Source of the DNA: Streptomyces soli
Lineage (GTDB): Bacteria > Actinomycetota > Actinomycetes > Streptomycetales > Streptomycetaceae
DNA: 50,133 nt
Assembly (NCBI RefSeq): GCF_003999195.1
Contig: NZ_RJVR01000324.1
Span: 1-50,133, forward strand
Reading direction: 5' to 3'
The notes beneath the pieces are model-generated. The model ran no database searches and was not told the origin of the DNA. It saw only the letters and a list, made by a program, of their open reading frames with translations. The position numbers and the translations under genes are program-made. Of the stretch, positions 16,920 to 25,091 are shown piece after piece; positions within the stretch are counted from its first letter, which is position 1; the number at the start of each line of letters is the position of its first letter.

Positions 16920-17836
16920 TTAGGCGCGGTCGGCCAGGTGCGGGAACAGGCGGTGTGCGTTGCGGGTGGTCAGAGCCCCCCAGGTATCGCCGTCGGGCTG
17001 CGTTGCGTTGTCGACGGTGGCGATCTGAGCAGCGGTGCCTGCTGCGGGGGTCCAGCAGTAGTCGCTGCCGTACAGGACGATCTCGCTGCCGAAGGCTTTG
17101 GCCAGGGCGGGGACCTGGTTGGGGAAGGGAGAGCCAGCCATGTCGAACCACAGGGTGCGGACTTGCTCCTGGACGGTCGGGTCATCGGGGCTGCCACCGA
17201 GGAAGACGGTGCGGAACAGCTCCATACGGTCGGCGAGCAGCGGCAGCGTCCCACCGCCGTGCGTGAAGATCCACTGGATGTCGGGGCAGCGGGTCAGGAC
17301 GCCGGTGAACACCAGGTCGCTGACGGTCCGAGTGGAATCGAAGATGAACTCCAGCATCGGTCGCGGCCGGTCCAGAGAGACGGCTTCGTAGCAGGGCGGG
17401 GAGGTGGGGTGCACGAACACGACGGCGCGGCGTCGGTTCATCGCGGCCCACAGCGGCTCGTACCGGTCGTTGCCGAGGTAGAGCCCCTCGCAGTTGGATT
17501 CCAGGGCCACGCCGTCGCTGCCCAGGGTGTCGAGTGCGTAGGCGAGTTCGGCGAGGGAGCCTTCGACATCGGGAAGTGGCAATGAGGCGAAGTGCCCGAA
17601 GCGGTCTGGCTGATCGCGCTTGAGGCCGGCGCCGAATTCGTTGACCTCGCGGGCCAGGGCTCGTCCCGCCTGGTCATCGCCGAAGTGGGCACCGGGGGAA
17701 GACACCGACAGCATCGCGGTGGCGATACCTCCCTGGCCCATGAGCTGCAGATGGCTCTGCACGTCCCACTCCGGCTAGCCCGGCATGCCGTCCGGGAGGA
17801 CGTACCCGGGATCGGCCCCGTGCTTGGGGTACGGGC
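16920..17836 (-). pseudogene. Amidohydrolase (PF04909-type), nonsense-mutated and 5'-truncated
   Basis: The open part (17762-16920, 280 residues) matches the amidohydrolase_2 family: LSVSSPGAHFGDD, VFVHPTSPPC, WIFTHGGG and YGSDYCW with the metal-ligand Asp. Upstream in the same frame the sequence still reads like the family (KHGADPG, then LPDGMPG). It is then broken by TAG where related proteins have Trp before PEWDV. The N-terminal His-x-His metal site is absent, cut off near 17836 by the neighbouring MOSC gene. It is therefore probably inactive, although a late start could still yield a partial protein. Confidence 0.75.
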
Positions 17837-17871
17837 GAACCCGAGTGCGTGGTCCGGAGGGGGACCGGCGG

Positions 17872-18672
17872 TTATTGCAGGGTGACCAGGTCGCCGGTGC
17901 GGATGGTGCCCTCGGCCAGCACCTCTAGGTACAGCCCGGCGCAGGGCTGCACGCCGAACCCGGGCGCCTCCACCCGGTTCTCCGCCATCGGGGTGCGGAC
18001 CGCATGTGGGGCCCGCGGCAGCGGGCCGTGCTCCAGCGTGGGCACCGCGCAGCGCGGCGTGGGAATCAGGCCGCGCAGCCGCGCCCCGCCCACGATCAGC
18101 TCCGTGCCCACCCACTCGTTCTCCGCGTAGGCGGGGTACCCGGGCGGCGTGCGGACCACCAGGTTCGGCCGGTAGCGCACCGCCTCCGCACCGATCCGCT
18201 CCAGGGTGGCCGTGGTGATCAGATGCAGCGGGCCGTAGTCGTGAAAGGAACTGCCCGGGGTGGCCTGCCCGATTTCCAGAGTGGCGTAGTCGACCTCGGC
18301 CTCCACACCCCGGTCCAGCACATCCTCCGGCGCCGGGCGCTCCACCTCGGCGCCCAGCGCCCGCTCACTGACCAGCCGGACCGGCCGCCCCAGCAGCCCG
18401 GAGAGCAGTTCGTCGACCCCCTGGTCTTCGGCCGCCACTCTGCCCCCGTCAGGCAGCTCTATGCACACCCGCCCCGGGTCCCCGCCGGCGGCGAACCGCA
18501 GCAGCGCCCGCCACAGCCGCGGGTGCTTGGCGGTGGCCACCTTCCCAGTCACCGCGTCGACCAGCGCCAGCCACCGGTCCCCCTCGGCGCCACGCTCATC
18601 CACGACCATGCTCTCCACGCTCTCGCCGAGCATCGACTTCACCGGGTAGCGATGCAACGTCTCGACCCGCAT
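17872..18672 (-). CDS. MOSC domain-containing protein
   Basis: A 266-residue protein with an N-terminal MOSC_N beta-barrel (HRYPVKSMLGES, then DERGAEGDRWLALVD) and a C-terminal MOSC domain carrying the conserved cysteine in TPRCAVPT near residue 200. The family includes proteins that handle molybdenum-cofactor-linked sulfur or reduce N-hydroxylated compounds. The ATG at 18672 has GGAGG at six-base spacing and starts MRVETLHRYP; a longer frame upstream is less likely. It is cargo of the integrated element, next to the broken amidohydrolase. Confidence 0.87.
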   Translation of the reverse strand: MRVETLHRYPVKSMLGESVESMVVDERGAEGDRWLALVDAVTGKVATAKHPRLWRALLRFAAGGDPGRVCIELPDGGRVAAEDQGVDELLSGLLGRPVRLVSERALGAEVERPAPEDVLDRGVEAEVDYATLEIGQATPGSSFHDYGPLHLITTATLERIGAEAVRYRPNLVVRTPPGYPAYAENEWVGTELIVGGARLRGLIPTPRCAVPTLEHGPLPRAPHAVRTPMAENRVEAPGFGVQPCAGLYLEVLAEGTIRTGDLVTLQ

Positions 18673-18783
18673 CCACACCTCCGAGTTCACAAACCAGCCG
18701 GGCCACCACCCGGCGCTTACTTCACCATATGTCGGGATATCTCGAAGGTTCCAGTCCCGCATGGGGAGCCACCGGGGGGACGA
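18673..18783. other. Short gap upstream of the MOSC gene
   Basis: Contains a lower-GC stretch (18715-18755) that probably holds the MOSC promoter; no specific hexamers were convincing. Confidence 0.4.
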
Positions 18784-18950
18784 TCAAGCTGCGTTCTCTG
18801 GCTCCTCCTCCCAGTCATCCGCAGCAAAGATGTCATTCATGGCTCCGGCGCCCTCGGTGATGACGGGCCGGAGTTGCTTGCTTAGACCGATTCGGTCGTT
18901 GCCGTGCTGCTGCGCCCAACGTCGCGGGCGACCACCTCAAGGGGATGTCG
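18784..18950 (-). pseudogene. Tyrosine integrase C-terminal fossil
   Basis: Read on the minus strand the segment encodes PLEVVARDVGRSSTATTESVY, with a one-base deletion near 18883. It then reads KQLRPVITEGAGAMNDIF and an acidic tail to a TGA at 18784. The phrase matches the C-terminus of actinomycete tyrosine recombinases of the pSAM2 type. That end normally carries a conserved GH(S/N)ST-TTE-VY with the catalytic Tyr, followed by RPV-and-GAEVMD-like residues. The motif histidine is Arg here. The N-terminal catalytic domain is not recognisable upstream, so the gene is dead. Family match is from memory. Confidence 0.62.
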
Positions 18951-19119
18951 TGATCGGAGCGCAGGGACCAGCTGCCGGACATGATGGTCCACAGCGAGAT
19001 CCGGTCCGCTCGCAGGGCATGTTGGGCCGTCTCTGGGCCCCCGAGGTCACTCATGGGCAACCAACGGCCGGTGGGCCCAGCGCCTTCCGGCGCCGTCGCG
19101 CGAGACCCGCACCAGATGC

Positions 19120-19187
19120 CTCAGTTTCCGTCTCAGTTGGCCGGTACGAGCGCGCCGGCGGGACCGTCATCGTCATCCGGCCGGTCG
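19120..19187 (+). repeat. Arm-site-like repeat, right copy
   Basis: 68 bases matching 14194-14261 with about six mismatches, starting CTCAGTTTCCGTCTCAG. A weaker related sequence (CGTCTCGGTTTCCGTCTCG) lies at about 20279-20297, near attR. Confidence 0.55.
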
Positions 19188-19281
19188 CCTTGGGCTTCCA
19201 GACCAAGGCGACCGGCTAGACCCGGCATGTCGCTCTTCGGCCACTGAGTCAGTCACAGGTGGTGAGATCGCCGCACGATTG

Positions 19282-19345
19282 ACGACACGAAGGCCGCGGG
19301 GCCCTTCCCGCCGTGGCGGGAAGGGCCCCGCGGCCTTCGTGTCGT
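19282..19345. terminator. 31-bp perfect inverted repeat after doxX
   Basis: Two 31-base arms (outer ACGACACGAAGG, inner CCCTTCCCGCC) separated by two bases, ending nine bases before the DoxX stop codon on the other strand. Such a long perfect stem is a strong bidirectional transcription stop. Confidence 0.8.
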
Positions 19346-19353
19346 AGGGGCGC

Positions 19354-19905
19354 CTACAGGGTCAGCACGATCGCGGCAGCGACACCGCCGAGGCCCAGTG
19401 CGACGGCGGCTTCGGCCCAGCCGCCCTTCCCCCAGCGGAAGGGCCGGTCGAGGGCGAGTTTTCCAGGGCCGAGGGCGGCGATGGCCAGGGCGACGGCCGC
19501 GATGCCCATGGGGTATTCCAGGCCGCCCTGGGTGGCCCACAGCCCGTGCTGCGCGTGGACCGTGACCATGGCGTTGATCATCACGCCGATCACGGCGGCC
19601 GCCGCCAGCGGCGTGAGCAGCCCCAGCGCCAGGCCGAGACCTCCGAGGAGCTCAGACAGGCCCGCGATGAGGGCGTACAGCTTTCCGGGCTGGTATCCCA
19701 ACGCGGTGAACCCTTGGCCTGTGGCGGTCAGGCCGGGGGCGCCGAACAGCCCGAAAAGTATCTGCCCGCCGTGTCCCGCCATCACCAGGCCGAAGACGAG
19801 CCTGACCAGGAGCAGACCCCAGTCGCCGGCGGACGCCGCCGGCCGTGTCCGCGCGTCGGCCGGGGGTTCGGGTGACGCACGCAGTTGTTCAGCGATGATC
19901 TTCAT
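19354..19905 (-). CDS. DoxX family membrane protein
   Basis: A 183-residue DoxX-type protein with a 28-residue polar N-terminus and four hydrophobic helices (about 30-48, 75-98, 100-118, 130-150 and a final segment near 165-182). Family motifs are visible: VRLVFGLVMAGHG near residue 35, and GLSELLGGLGLALGLLTPLAA in the second helix pair. DoxX proteins are small redox-associated membrane proteins of unclear biochemical role. The ATG at 19905 has GAGAGG six bases upstream. Transcription is closed by the 31-bp inverted repeat. Confidence 0.87.
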   Translation of the reverse strand: MKIIAEQLRASPEPPADARTRPAASAGDWGLLLVRLVFGLVMAGHGGQILFGLFGAPGLTATGQGFTALGYQPGKLYALIAGLSELLGGLGLALGLLTPLAAAAVIGVMINAMVTVHAQHGLWATQGGLEYPMGIAAVALAIAALGPGKLALDRPFRWGKGGWAEAAVALGLGGVAAAIVLTL

Positions 19906-20414
19906 AGGGACCTCTCTTCCGCACCGAGAGCCCTGGGCGATGCCGACCAGCGCTCAGGGAAGGGGCAGAGCGGGTTGTAACTGTCACCACGGCGTTCAAG
20001 CGCAGCCCAGCTGCGGACCGCGGAGCGGCGACGCACAGCCGGAGTCCGAGGCGATGGCCTGCCTGCCTGCCTGCCTGCCGCCACCGCTCTCGCCCCAGCC
20101 CGGCCGGGCCCCCGTTCACGTCTTGGGGTTCGGGACGTCGACTTGTCTCTTTCCATCGTTACTCAGCTTGCCGTTTATGCTGCCTGCCTTTTCCCGGTGG
20201 TTTTGCGGTGTCCGCTTTAAGCCAGGTCCAGCGGTCGGCTGCCGCCGGATCCCGGAGTTTGGGGAGCTCGGCTGTGGCCGTCTCGGTTTCCGTCTCGTTG
20301 GTCTCAGTCCGGCGGCGTTCAGGGGAGCCCGCAGACACTCCGTGCGGTGATCAGGCGCCCCGTGGCGAACTGAGGTGAACGACCGCGAACAGAGCCGTGA
20401 CCTGCACGAACAAA
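19906..20414. other. Gap between doxX and attR without a supported gene
   Basis: About 500 bases. There is a short tandem TGCC run (near 20061-20078) and an arm-site-like CGTCTCGGTTTCCGTCTCG (20279-20297). Open frames on both strands lack recognisable domains. It is the right end of the integrated element. Confidence 0.5.
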
Positions 20415-20459
20415 CCTGCACAGCGAGTTACGCAGGTTCGATTCCGGTCACCGCCTCCA
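20415..20459 (+). repeat. attR core (partial tRNA-Cys copy)
   Basis: 45-base direct repeat of 14084-14128 with two mismatches, ending in the same CGCCTCCA. It lacks the 5' half of the tRNA, so it is not a functional tRNA gene. Confidence 0.8.
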
Positions 20460-20474
20460 GGGAATTGCGTAAGG

Positions 20475-20495
20475 ACCCGGCACTTGGTGCCGGGT
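20475..20495. terminator. Hairpin beyond attR, between tRNA side and Mo-hydroxylase operon
   Basis: ACCCGGCAC-TTG-GTGCCGGGT, a perfect 9-bp stem. It lies 15 bases past attR and 19 bases before the stop of the convergent Mo-cofactor subunit. It probably served both tRNA-Cys and the operon before the element inserted. Confidence 0.65.
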
Positions 20496-20513
20496 GCTTA
20501 CACGTGTGCCTGC

Positions 20514-22841
20514 TTACACCTGCTGGGGCTTGGCCACGGCGTGCTGGGGCCGGATCGGCAGGCGGCTGACGGGGCGGCCGGTGGCGGCGCGGACGGCGGC
20601 GGCGACGGCGGCCGGGGAGACGACGACGGGGACGGCGCTGACGGCCTTGGCGCCGAAGGGGGCGACGACGTCGCGCTCTTCGACGAGCTTGACGATGCGG
20701 ACGTCGGGGGCGTCGAGGGCGGTGGGAAGTGAATAGCCGGTCAGGGTGGGCCGCTTGACGATGCCGCGGGGGGCGCGGAGGTCCTCCATGAGGGCCATGC
20801 CGACGCCCTGGGTGACGCCGGCCTCGATGCGGACGGCGAGCTGGCGGGGGTTGAGGACCCGGCCGACGTCCTGGGCGACGGCCATCTCGACGACGCGGAC
20901 GGAGCCGAGTTCGATGTCGACGTCGACCACGGCCCGTACGGCGCAGAAGGCCAGGCCGACAAAGGCGTCGCCCTGACCGGTGTCGTCGAGCTCGTCGGTG
21001 GGGTGCGGGCGGCACTGGGCAGTGGCCCAGAGCTCCTTGCCGGCCAGCTCCTCCTCGACGGTGGTGGAAAGCACGCCGTCGTACGAGGTGATCTTGCCGT
21101 CGGCGATGGTGAGCAGCTCGACGGACATGCCGAACTTGGCGGCCAGGGGCTGGAGCAGCTGCGTACGGACCATCTTGGCGGCGCGTTCGACCGCGCCGCC
21201 CGACACCCAGGTGTGGCGGCCACGCGCCGAGGCCCCGGCGGGGGGCTGGTCGGTGTCGGAGGGCAGGACGCGGACCTCCTCGACGCCCAGCACCTCCTGG
21301 ACGATCTGGCGGGCGAGGGTGGTGAAGCCCTGCCCGGTCTCGACGGCGGCGCAGATGACGGTGGCCTGGCCGTCGTGGATGCGCACAGTCGCCGTGGAGA
21401 CCTCGTCGGTGCCCTCGGCGCCGAGCATGTGCACCATGCCGAGCGCGTAGCCAACGCCCCGGCGGACCGCGCCGGGCTCGCCCGCGCCCTCGGGGCCGCC
21501 CGGGAGCAGCCACTGCGACTCGTCGTCGTCCACGGGGAGAGGCGGCAGGTCGGCGTCCCGTACGGCCTTGAGTAGCTCGCCGACCGGTGCCGGGCAGGTG
21601 ACGCTCTGGCCGGTGGGCAGCAGATCGCCGGTCGCCATGACATTGCGCATGCGGATCTCGGCCGGGTCCAGGCCGAGCTTGGCGGCGAGCTTGTCCATCT
21701 GGCCCTCGTAGGCCGCGCAGACCTGCATCGCGCCCTCGCCGCGGACGTGCCCGGAGGGCGGGTTGTTGGTGCGTACGGCCCAGCCCTCGACGAAGACGTG
21801 CGGCACGACGTACGGACCGGCGGCGAAGGCCACGGCGGCGGCGAGCGCGTCGGAGGAGGTGTCGGCGTACGCGCCCGCGTCCAGCAGCACCTGGGCCTCG
21901 ACCTTGACCAGGCGGCCCTCGGCGTCGGCGTGGTGGCGGTAGCGCAGGAGCGTCGGGTGCCGGTGGGAGTGGCTGAGGAACGACTCCTCGCGGGTCGCGA
22001 CGAACTTCACCGGGCAGCCCGTCTTGAGGGCAAGCAGCCCCAGCGGGATCTGTACGCCCGAGTCCTCCCGGTCGCCCATGGCCCCCGGCACGCCCGTGAC
22101 GACGACCTTGACCCGGTCCGGCTCCAGGCCGAAGCAGGCGGCGGCCAGATCGCGGTCGGTGTGCGGGTCGGTGGACGCCACGTACAGCTCCACCCCGCCG
22201 TCGGGGCGCGGCACGGCCAGCCCTGCCTCGGCGCCGATCGGGGCCGGGTCCTGGCGGCCCACCCGGTACAGGCCCTCCACGACGACCTCGCCGACCGCGT
22301 CCGGGTCACCGAAGCGCAGCGGGATGTGCCGGATCAGGTTGCCGTCGGGGTGCAGCGGCTCCGCCGAGAAGGCCCGCTCCGGGTCGGTGACGGGCTCCAG
22401 CACCTCGTACTCGACCTGGATGGCGGCGGCTGCCAGACGGGCCGTGTCCGGGTGGTCGGCGGCGATGGCGGCGATCGCCTCGCCATGGTGCCGGACGGTG
22501 TCCCCGGCGAAGACCGGCCGGTCGGCGACCCTTCGGCCGTGCGTCGCGTCCCCGGGCACGTCGTCGTGGGTCACCACGGCCCGTACGCCCGGCATGGCGG
22601 CGGCCTCGGTCGTGTCGACGGACACGATCCGGGCGTGCGGGTGCGGTGAGCGCAGCACGGCCGCCCACAGCAGGCCTTCGGCCCACAGGTCGGCGGCGTA
22701 CGGGTACGTGCCCTGGGCTTTCGCCAGCGCGTCGGTGGGCGGCAGGGAGACACCCAGGCCATGCGTCGCCGCGTCCGTCTTCTCGGTGGCGACCGGGGTG
22801 CCCACGGCGGGAGTCGCGGTTGCCGCGTCGGGGCCGGTCAT
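20514..22841 (-). CDS. Molybdenum hydroxylase large subunit (xanthine dehydrogenase family, Mo-cofactor binding)
   Basis: A 775-residue molybdopterin-binding subunit of the xanthine dehydrogenase/aldehyde oxidase family. The N-terminal Ald_Xan_dh_C domain covers about 30-145 (YAADLWAEGLLWAAVLRSPHPHA, VTHDDVPG). The MoCo-binding domains follow, with GYALGMVHMLGAEGTDE and AVETGQGFTTLARQI, and the late ALMEDLRA and PFGAKAVSAVP segments. It catalyses hydroxylation of a purine or other heterocycle. It is third in a same-strand operon after the FAD and Fe-S subunits, with a 94-base gap. ATG at 22841. Xanthine is the likely but unproved substrate. Confidence 0.9.
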   Translation of the reverse strand: MTGPDAATATPAVGTPVATEKTDAATHGLGVSLPPTDALAKAQGTYPYAADLWAEGLLWAAVLRSPHPHARIVSVDTTEAAAMPGVRAVVTHDDVPGDATHGRRVADRPVFAGDTVRHHGEAIAAIAADHPDTARLAAAAIQVEYEVLEPVTDPERAFSAEPLHPDGNLIRHIPLRFGDPDAVGEVVVEGLYRVGRQDPAPIGAEAGLAVPRPDGGVELYVASTDPHTDRDLAAACFGLEPDRVKVVVTGVPGAMGDREDSGVQIPLGLLALKTGCPVKFVATREESFLSHSHRHPTLLRYRHHADAEGRLVKVEAQVLLDAGAYADTSSDALAAAVAFAAGPYVVPHVFVEGWAVRTNNPPSGHVRGEGAMQVCAAYEGQMDKLAAKLGLDPAEIRMRNVMATGDLLPTGQSVTCPAPVGELLKAVRDADLPPLPVDDDESQWLLPGGPEGAGEPGAVRRGVGYALGMVHMLGAEGTDEVSTATVRIHDGQATVICAAVETGQGFTTLARQIVQEVLGVEEVRVLPSDTDQPPAGASARGRHTWVSGGAVERAAKMVRTQLLQPLAAKFGMSVELLTIADGKITSYDGVLSTTVEEELAGKELWATAQCRPHPTDELDDTGQGDAFVGLAFCAVRAVVDVDIELGSVRVVEMAVAQDVGRVLNPRQLAVRIEAGVTQGVGMALMEDLRAPRGIVKRPTLTGYSLPTALDAPDVRIVKLVEERDVVAPFGAKAVSAVPVVVSPAAVAAAVRAATGRPVSRLPIRPQHAVAKPQQV

Positions 22842-22935
22842 GCGGTTTGCCTCTCGGTGCGCTCTCTCGAACCTCGGGATGCGCCAGCCCGCTGCGCCTC
22901 AGGCGGACGGCCCACCCCCAACCCGGCGGTGCGCA

Positions 22936-23913
22936 TCACTGGTCACCGCCGGGAACGGCCTGGTGGGGGATGCGGCCCGCGGAGCCATCCGCGCCGTCGG
23001 CGTCCGCTTCGCGGGAGGCGACGATGTCGCGGACGGCGCTGAGGACGCCACGGTAGCCGGAGCAGCGGCAGAGGTTGCCGCAGATGGCTTGGCGGGTTTC
23101 GAGGTCGGTGGGGTTGTGGTTGCCCTCGAGGAGGTCGTGGACGGTCATGGCGAGCCCGGGGATGCAGAAGCCGCACTGGACGGCGCCGCATTCGGCCAAG
23201 GCGCGCTGGACGTCGGAGGGGCGGCCGTCCTCGCCGAGGCCTTCGACCGTACGGACCTCGGAGCCGGCGGCGGTCGCGGCGGGGACGAGGCAGGAGGCGA
23301 CGAGGCGACCGTCCACCTGGACGGAGCAGGCGCCGCATTCGCCCTCTTCGCAGCCGTCCTTGGCGCCGGCGAGGCCGAGGCGCTCGCGGAGGACGTAGAG
23401 CAGGGACTCGCCGAGCCAGGCGTCGGTGACGGGTCGGTCGGCGCCGTTGACGCGGAGGACGTACGAGGCGAGGGGGTGGTCGCTGTGGGCCTCTTCGGGG
23501 GCGGGCTCCGGCTCATCGGGGACCTCGGGCTGCCCGACGGGGTATTCGCCGGTCTCCTCGGAGCCGCCGTCCTCGGCCGCGAAGGGCAGCTTCCACTGGC
23601 CGCTCTGCTCGGCGGACCGCGCGGCCGGGATGTCGGCGGGCTCCGCCATGGCCACGGCTTCGGCGGGGCTGGTCCGCGGCGCCGGAACGAACGAACCCAC
23701 CGAGTACTCGCCGGACTCGTCGGCGGAGTCGGCGACCGTCGGGATGGTCCAGGAGGTCGCGGCCGGGTCAAGGGGGTCGGCGCCCGGCTCGGACGTCGGG
23801 AGCTGGGCGGCGAAGGAGACGTGCATGGTCTGGTCGGCGTCGTATTCGGCGCCTTGCGGGAGCGGCTGCCACACTCCGTCGGTCATTCCCTCGCCTGTCA
23901 CTTCGTCGCTCAT
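22936..23913 (-). CDS. Molybdenum hydroxylase 2Fe-2S subunit with long N-terminal extension
   Basis: A 325-residue iron-sulfur subunit. The ferredoxin-like cluster motif CEEGECGAC is at 188-196, followed by the 2Fe-2S-binding helical domain with CGFCIPG and CRCSGYRG. It carries electrons from the Mo site to FAD. Usual members have about 160-170 residues; here about 145 extra N-terminal residues are acidic, Pro/Glu-rich and contain two similar motifs, SGEYSVG (67-73) and TGEYPVG (121-127). The ATG at 23913 overlaps the FAD-subunit stop (ATGA), so the extension is translated from the coupled start. The extension's role is unknown. Confidence 0.88.
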   Translation of the reverse strand: MSDEVTGEGMTDGVWQPLPQGAEYDADQTMHVSFAAQLPTSEPGADPLDPAATSWTIPTVADSADESGEYSVGSFVPAPRTSPAEAVAMAEPADIPAARSAEQSGQWKLPFAAEDGGSEETGEYPVGQPEVPDEPEPAPEEAHSDHPLASYVLRVNGADRPVTDAWLGESLLYVLRERLGLAGAKDGCEEGECGACSVQVDGRLVASCLVPAATAAGSEVRTVEGLGEDGRPSDVQRALAECGAVQCGFCIPGLAMTVHDLLEGNHNPTDLETRQAICGNLCRCSGYRGVLSAVRDIVASREADADGADGSAGRIPHQAVPGGDQ

Positions 23914-24809
23914 GCCAGCGCCCTCCCCAGTGCGCGGCGGGCCAGTGCCGCCACCGTACGCCGCAGCTGGATCGCGGCGGGGGGCAGTTCGGGTGCCGGG
24001 GTACCGTCCTCGCCCGGGAGGGGGTCGGGGATGCAGGCCCCGGCGACGTACTCGCCGAAGGCTGTGCAGGCCTCGGGGGCGAGGGTGCGCTGGCCGTCCC
24101 AGTCGATCAGGGAGGCGACCCACCGCTCGGCCTCCAGCGGCCGCAACGGCACCGGCGCGACCGCGCCAACCGCGCAGCGTACGCCCCTGCGCGCGGGGTC
24201 GAGCACGAGAGCGACGGACGCCGTGGCGCGGCCCGGGCCGGTGCGGCCGGTGGCCTTGAGGAAGGTCTGCGGGGCGTGCAGCAACGGGACCCGTACGTAC
24301 GCCAGCAGCTCGCCGGGGCGCAGCGGGTCCATGCCGGTGAGCAGGTGGCTGACCGGCAGTTCGCGGTTGCCCTGCGGCCCGGCCAGCAGCACGGACGCCT
24401 CCAGGGCGGCCAGCACGGGGAGGGCGTCCCCGGTGGGCGCCGCCGTGACGATGTTGCCGCCGAGCGTGCCCGCGTTGCGGATCTGCGGGGGCCCGGCGGC
24501 GCGGGCGGCGGCGGCCAGGGCGGGGATCAGCGCGGCGAAGTCGGGGCGGCCCATGCGGGCGTGGGTGAGTCCGGCGCCGAGGAGGGCGGCGCCGTCGGCG
24601 TACTGCCAGCCGCGGGTCTCGTTGATGCGGCCCAGGCCGACGAGCCCCGCGGGGCGCAGCAGCCCGGCGTTCACTGACGCCATGAGGTCGGTGCCTCCGG
24701 CGACGGGCACGGCGGTGGGCATGGCGGCGAGTGCCGCCACGGCCTCTTCGAGCGAGGACGGCAGCGCGACATTGCGCGCCTGCGCCGTCTGCCGTGCGTA
24801 CGTGCTCAC
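23910..24809 (-). CDS. Molybdenum hydroxylase FAD-binding subunit
   Basis: A 299-residue FAD_binding_5 / CO-dehydrogenase-flavoprotein-C protein (CoxM/XdhB type), first gene of the operon. FAD-contact motifs are AVPVAGGTDLMA near residue 35 and GTLGGNIVTAAPTGDALP near 115. The C-terminal domain closes with the QLRRTVAALARRAL helix. GTG at 24809 with AAGGGG at seven-base spacing. Its stop overlaps the next ATG. It accepts electrons from the Fe-S subunit and passes them to NAD or another acceptor. Confidence 0.9.
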   Translation of the reverse strand: MSTYARQTAQARNVALPSSLEEAVAALAAMPTAVPVAGGTDLMASVNAGLLRPAGLVGLGRINETRGWQYADGAALLGAGLTHARMGRPDFAALIPALAAAARAAGPPQIRNAGTLGGNIVTAAPTGDALPVLAALEASVLLAGPQGNRELPVSHLLTGMDPLRPGELLAYVRVPLLHAPQTFLKATGRTGPGRATASVALVLDPARRGVRCAVGAVAPVPLRPLEAERWVASLIDWDGQRTLAPEACTAFGEYVAGACIPDPLPGEDGTPAPELPPAAIQLRRTVAALARRALGRALA

Positions 24810-25091
24810 GCAGCTGCCCCTTCCCCGGCTGTCCGCGATGCGGTAGCCGTACGGTACGTGCTGACAGCCCGGACGTGGCAACTCTGGCACATCTTCGCGG
24901 CCGATCAACGCGAGGGTCGCAAAGGAAGGGTCGGCTTCTTGGGCTTACGGGGCGTTCCCGATGGGAAGGATTACCTTTCCATCTCTTCCTGCCCGGTTAG
25001 GCTTTTTTACCCTCTTCGCGACTGTTGTGATGTTTAGGCCAACCCACCCTCCCAGTCCCGACCTTGCTCTGGGCAGAGCCTGCGCGGTACC

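Larger units (their letters stand above)
14129..20459. mobile_element. Decayed integrative element in tRNA-Cys
   Basis: About 6.3 kb between the tRNA-Cys 3' end and an imperfect 45-base copy of it at 20415-20459. Content differs from the flanks: short hypothetical genes, larger noncoding gaps, an amidohydrolase pseudogene, a fossil integrase C-terminus and attP-arm-like repeats. There is no complete integrase, excisionase, replication or transfer gene, so only remnants and cargo remain. The displaced natural terminator of the tRNA seems to be the hairpin at 20475-20495, beyond attR. Confidence 0.75.
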
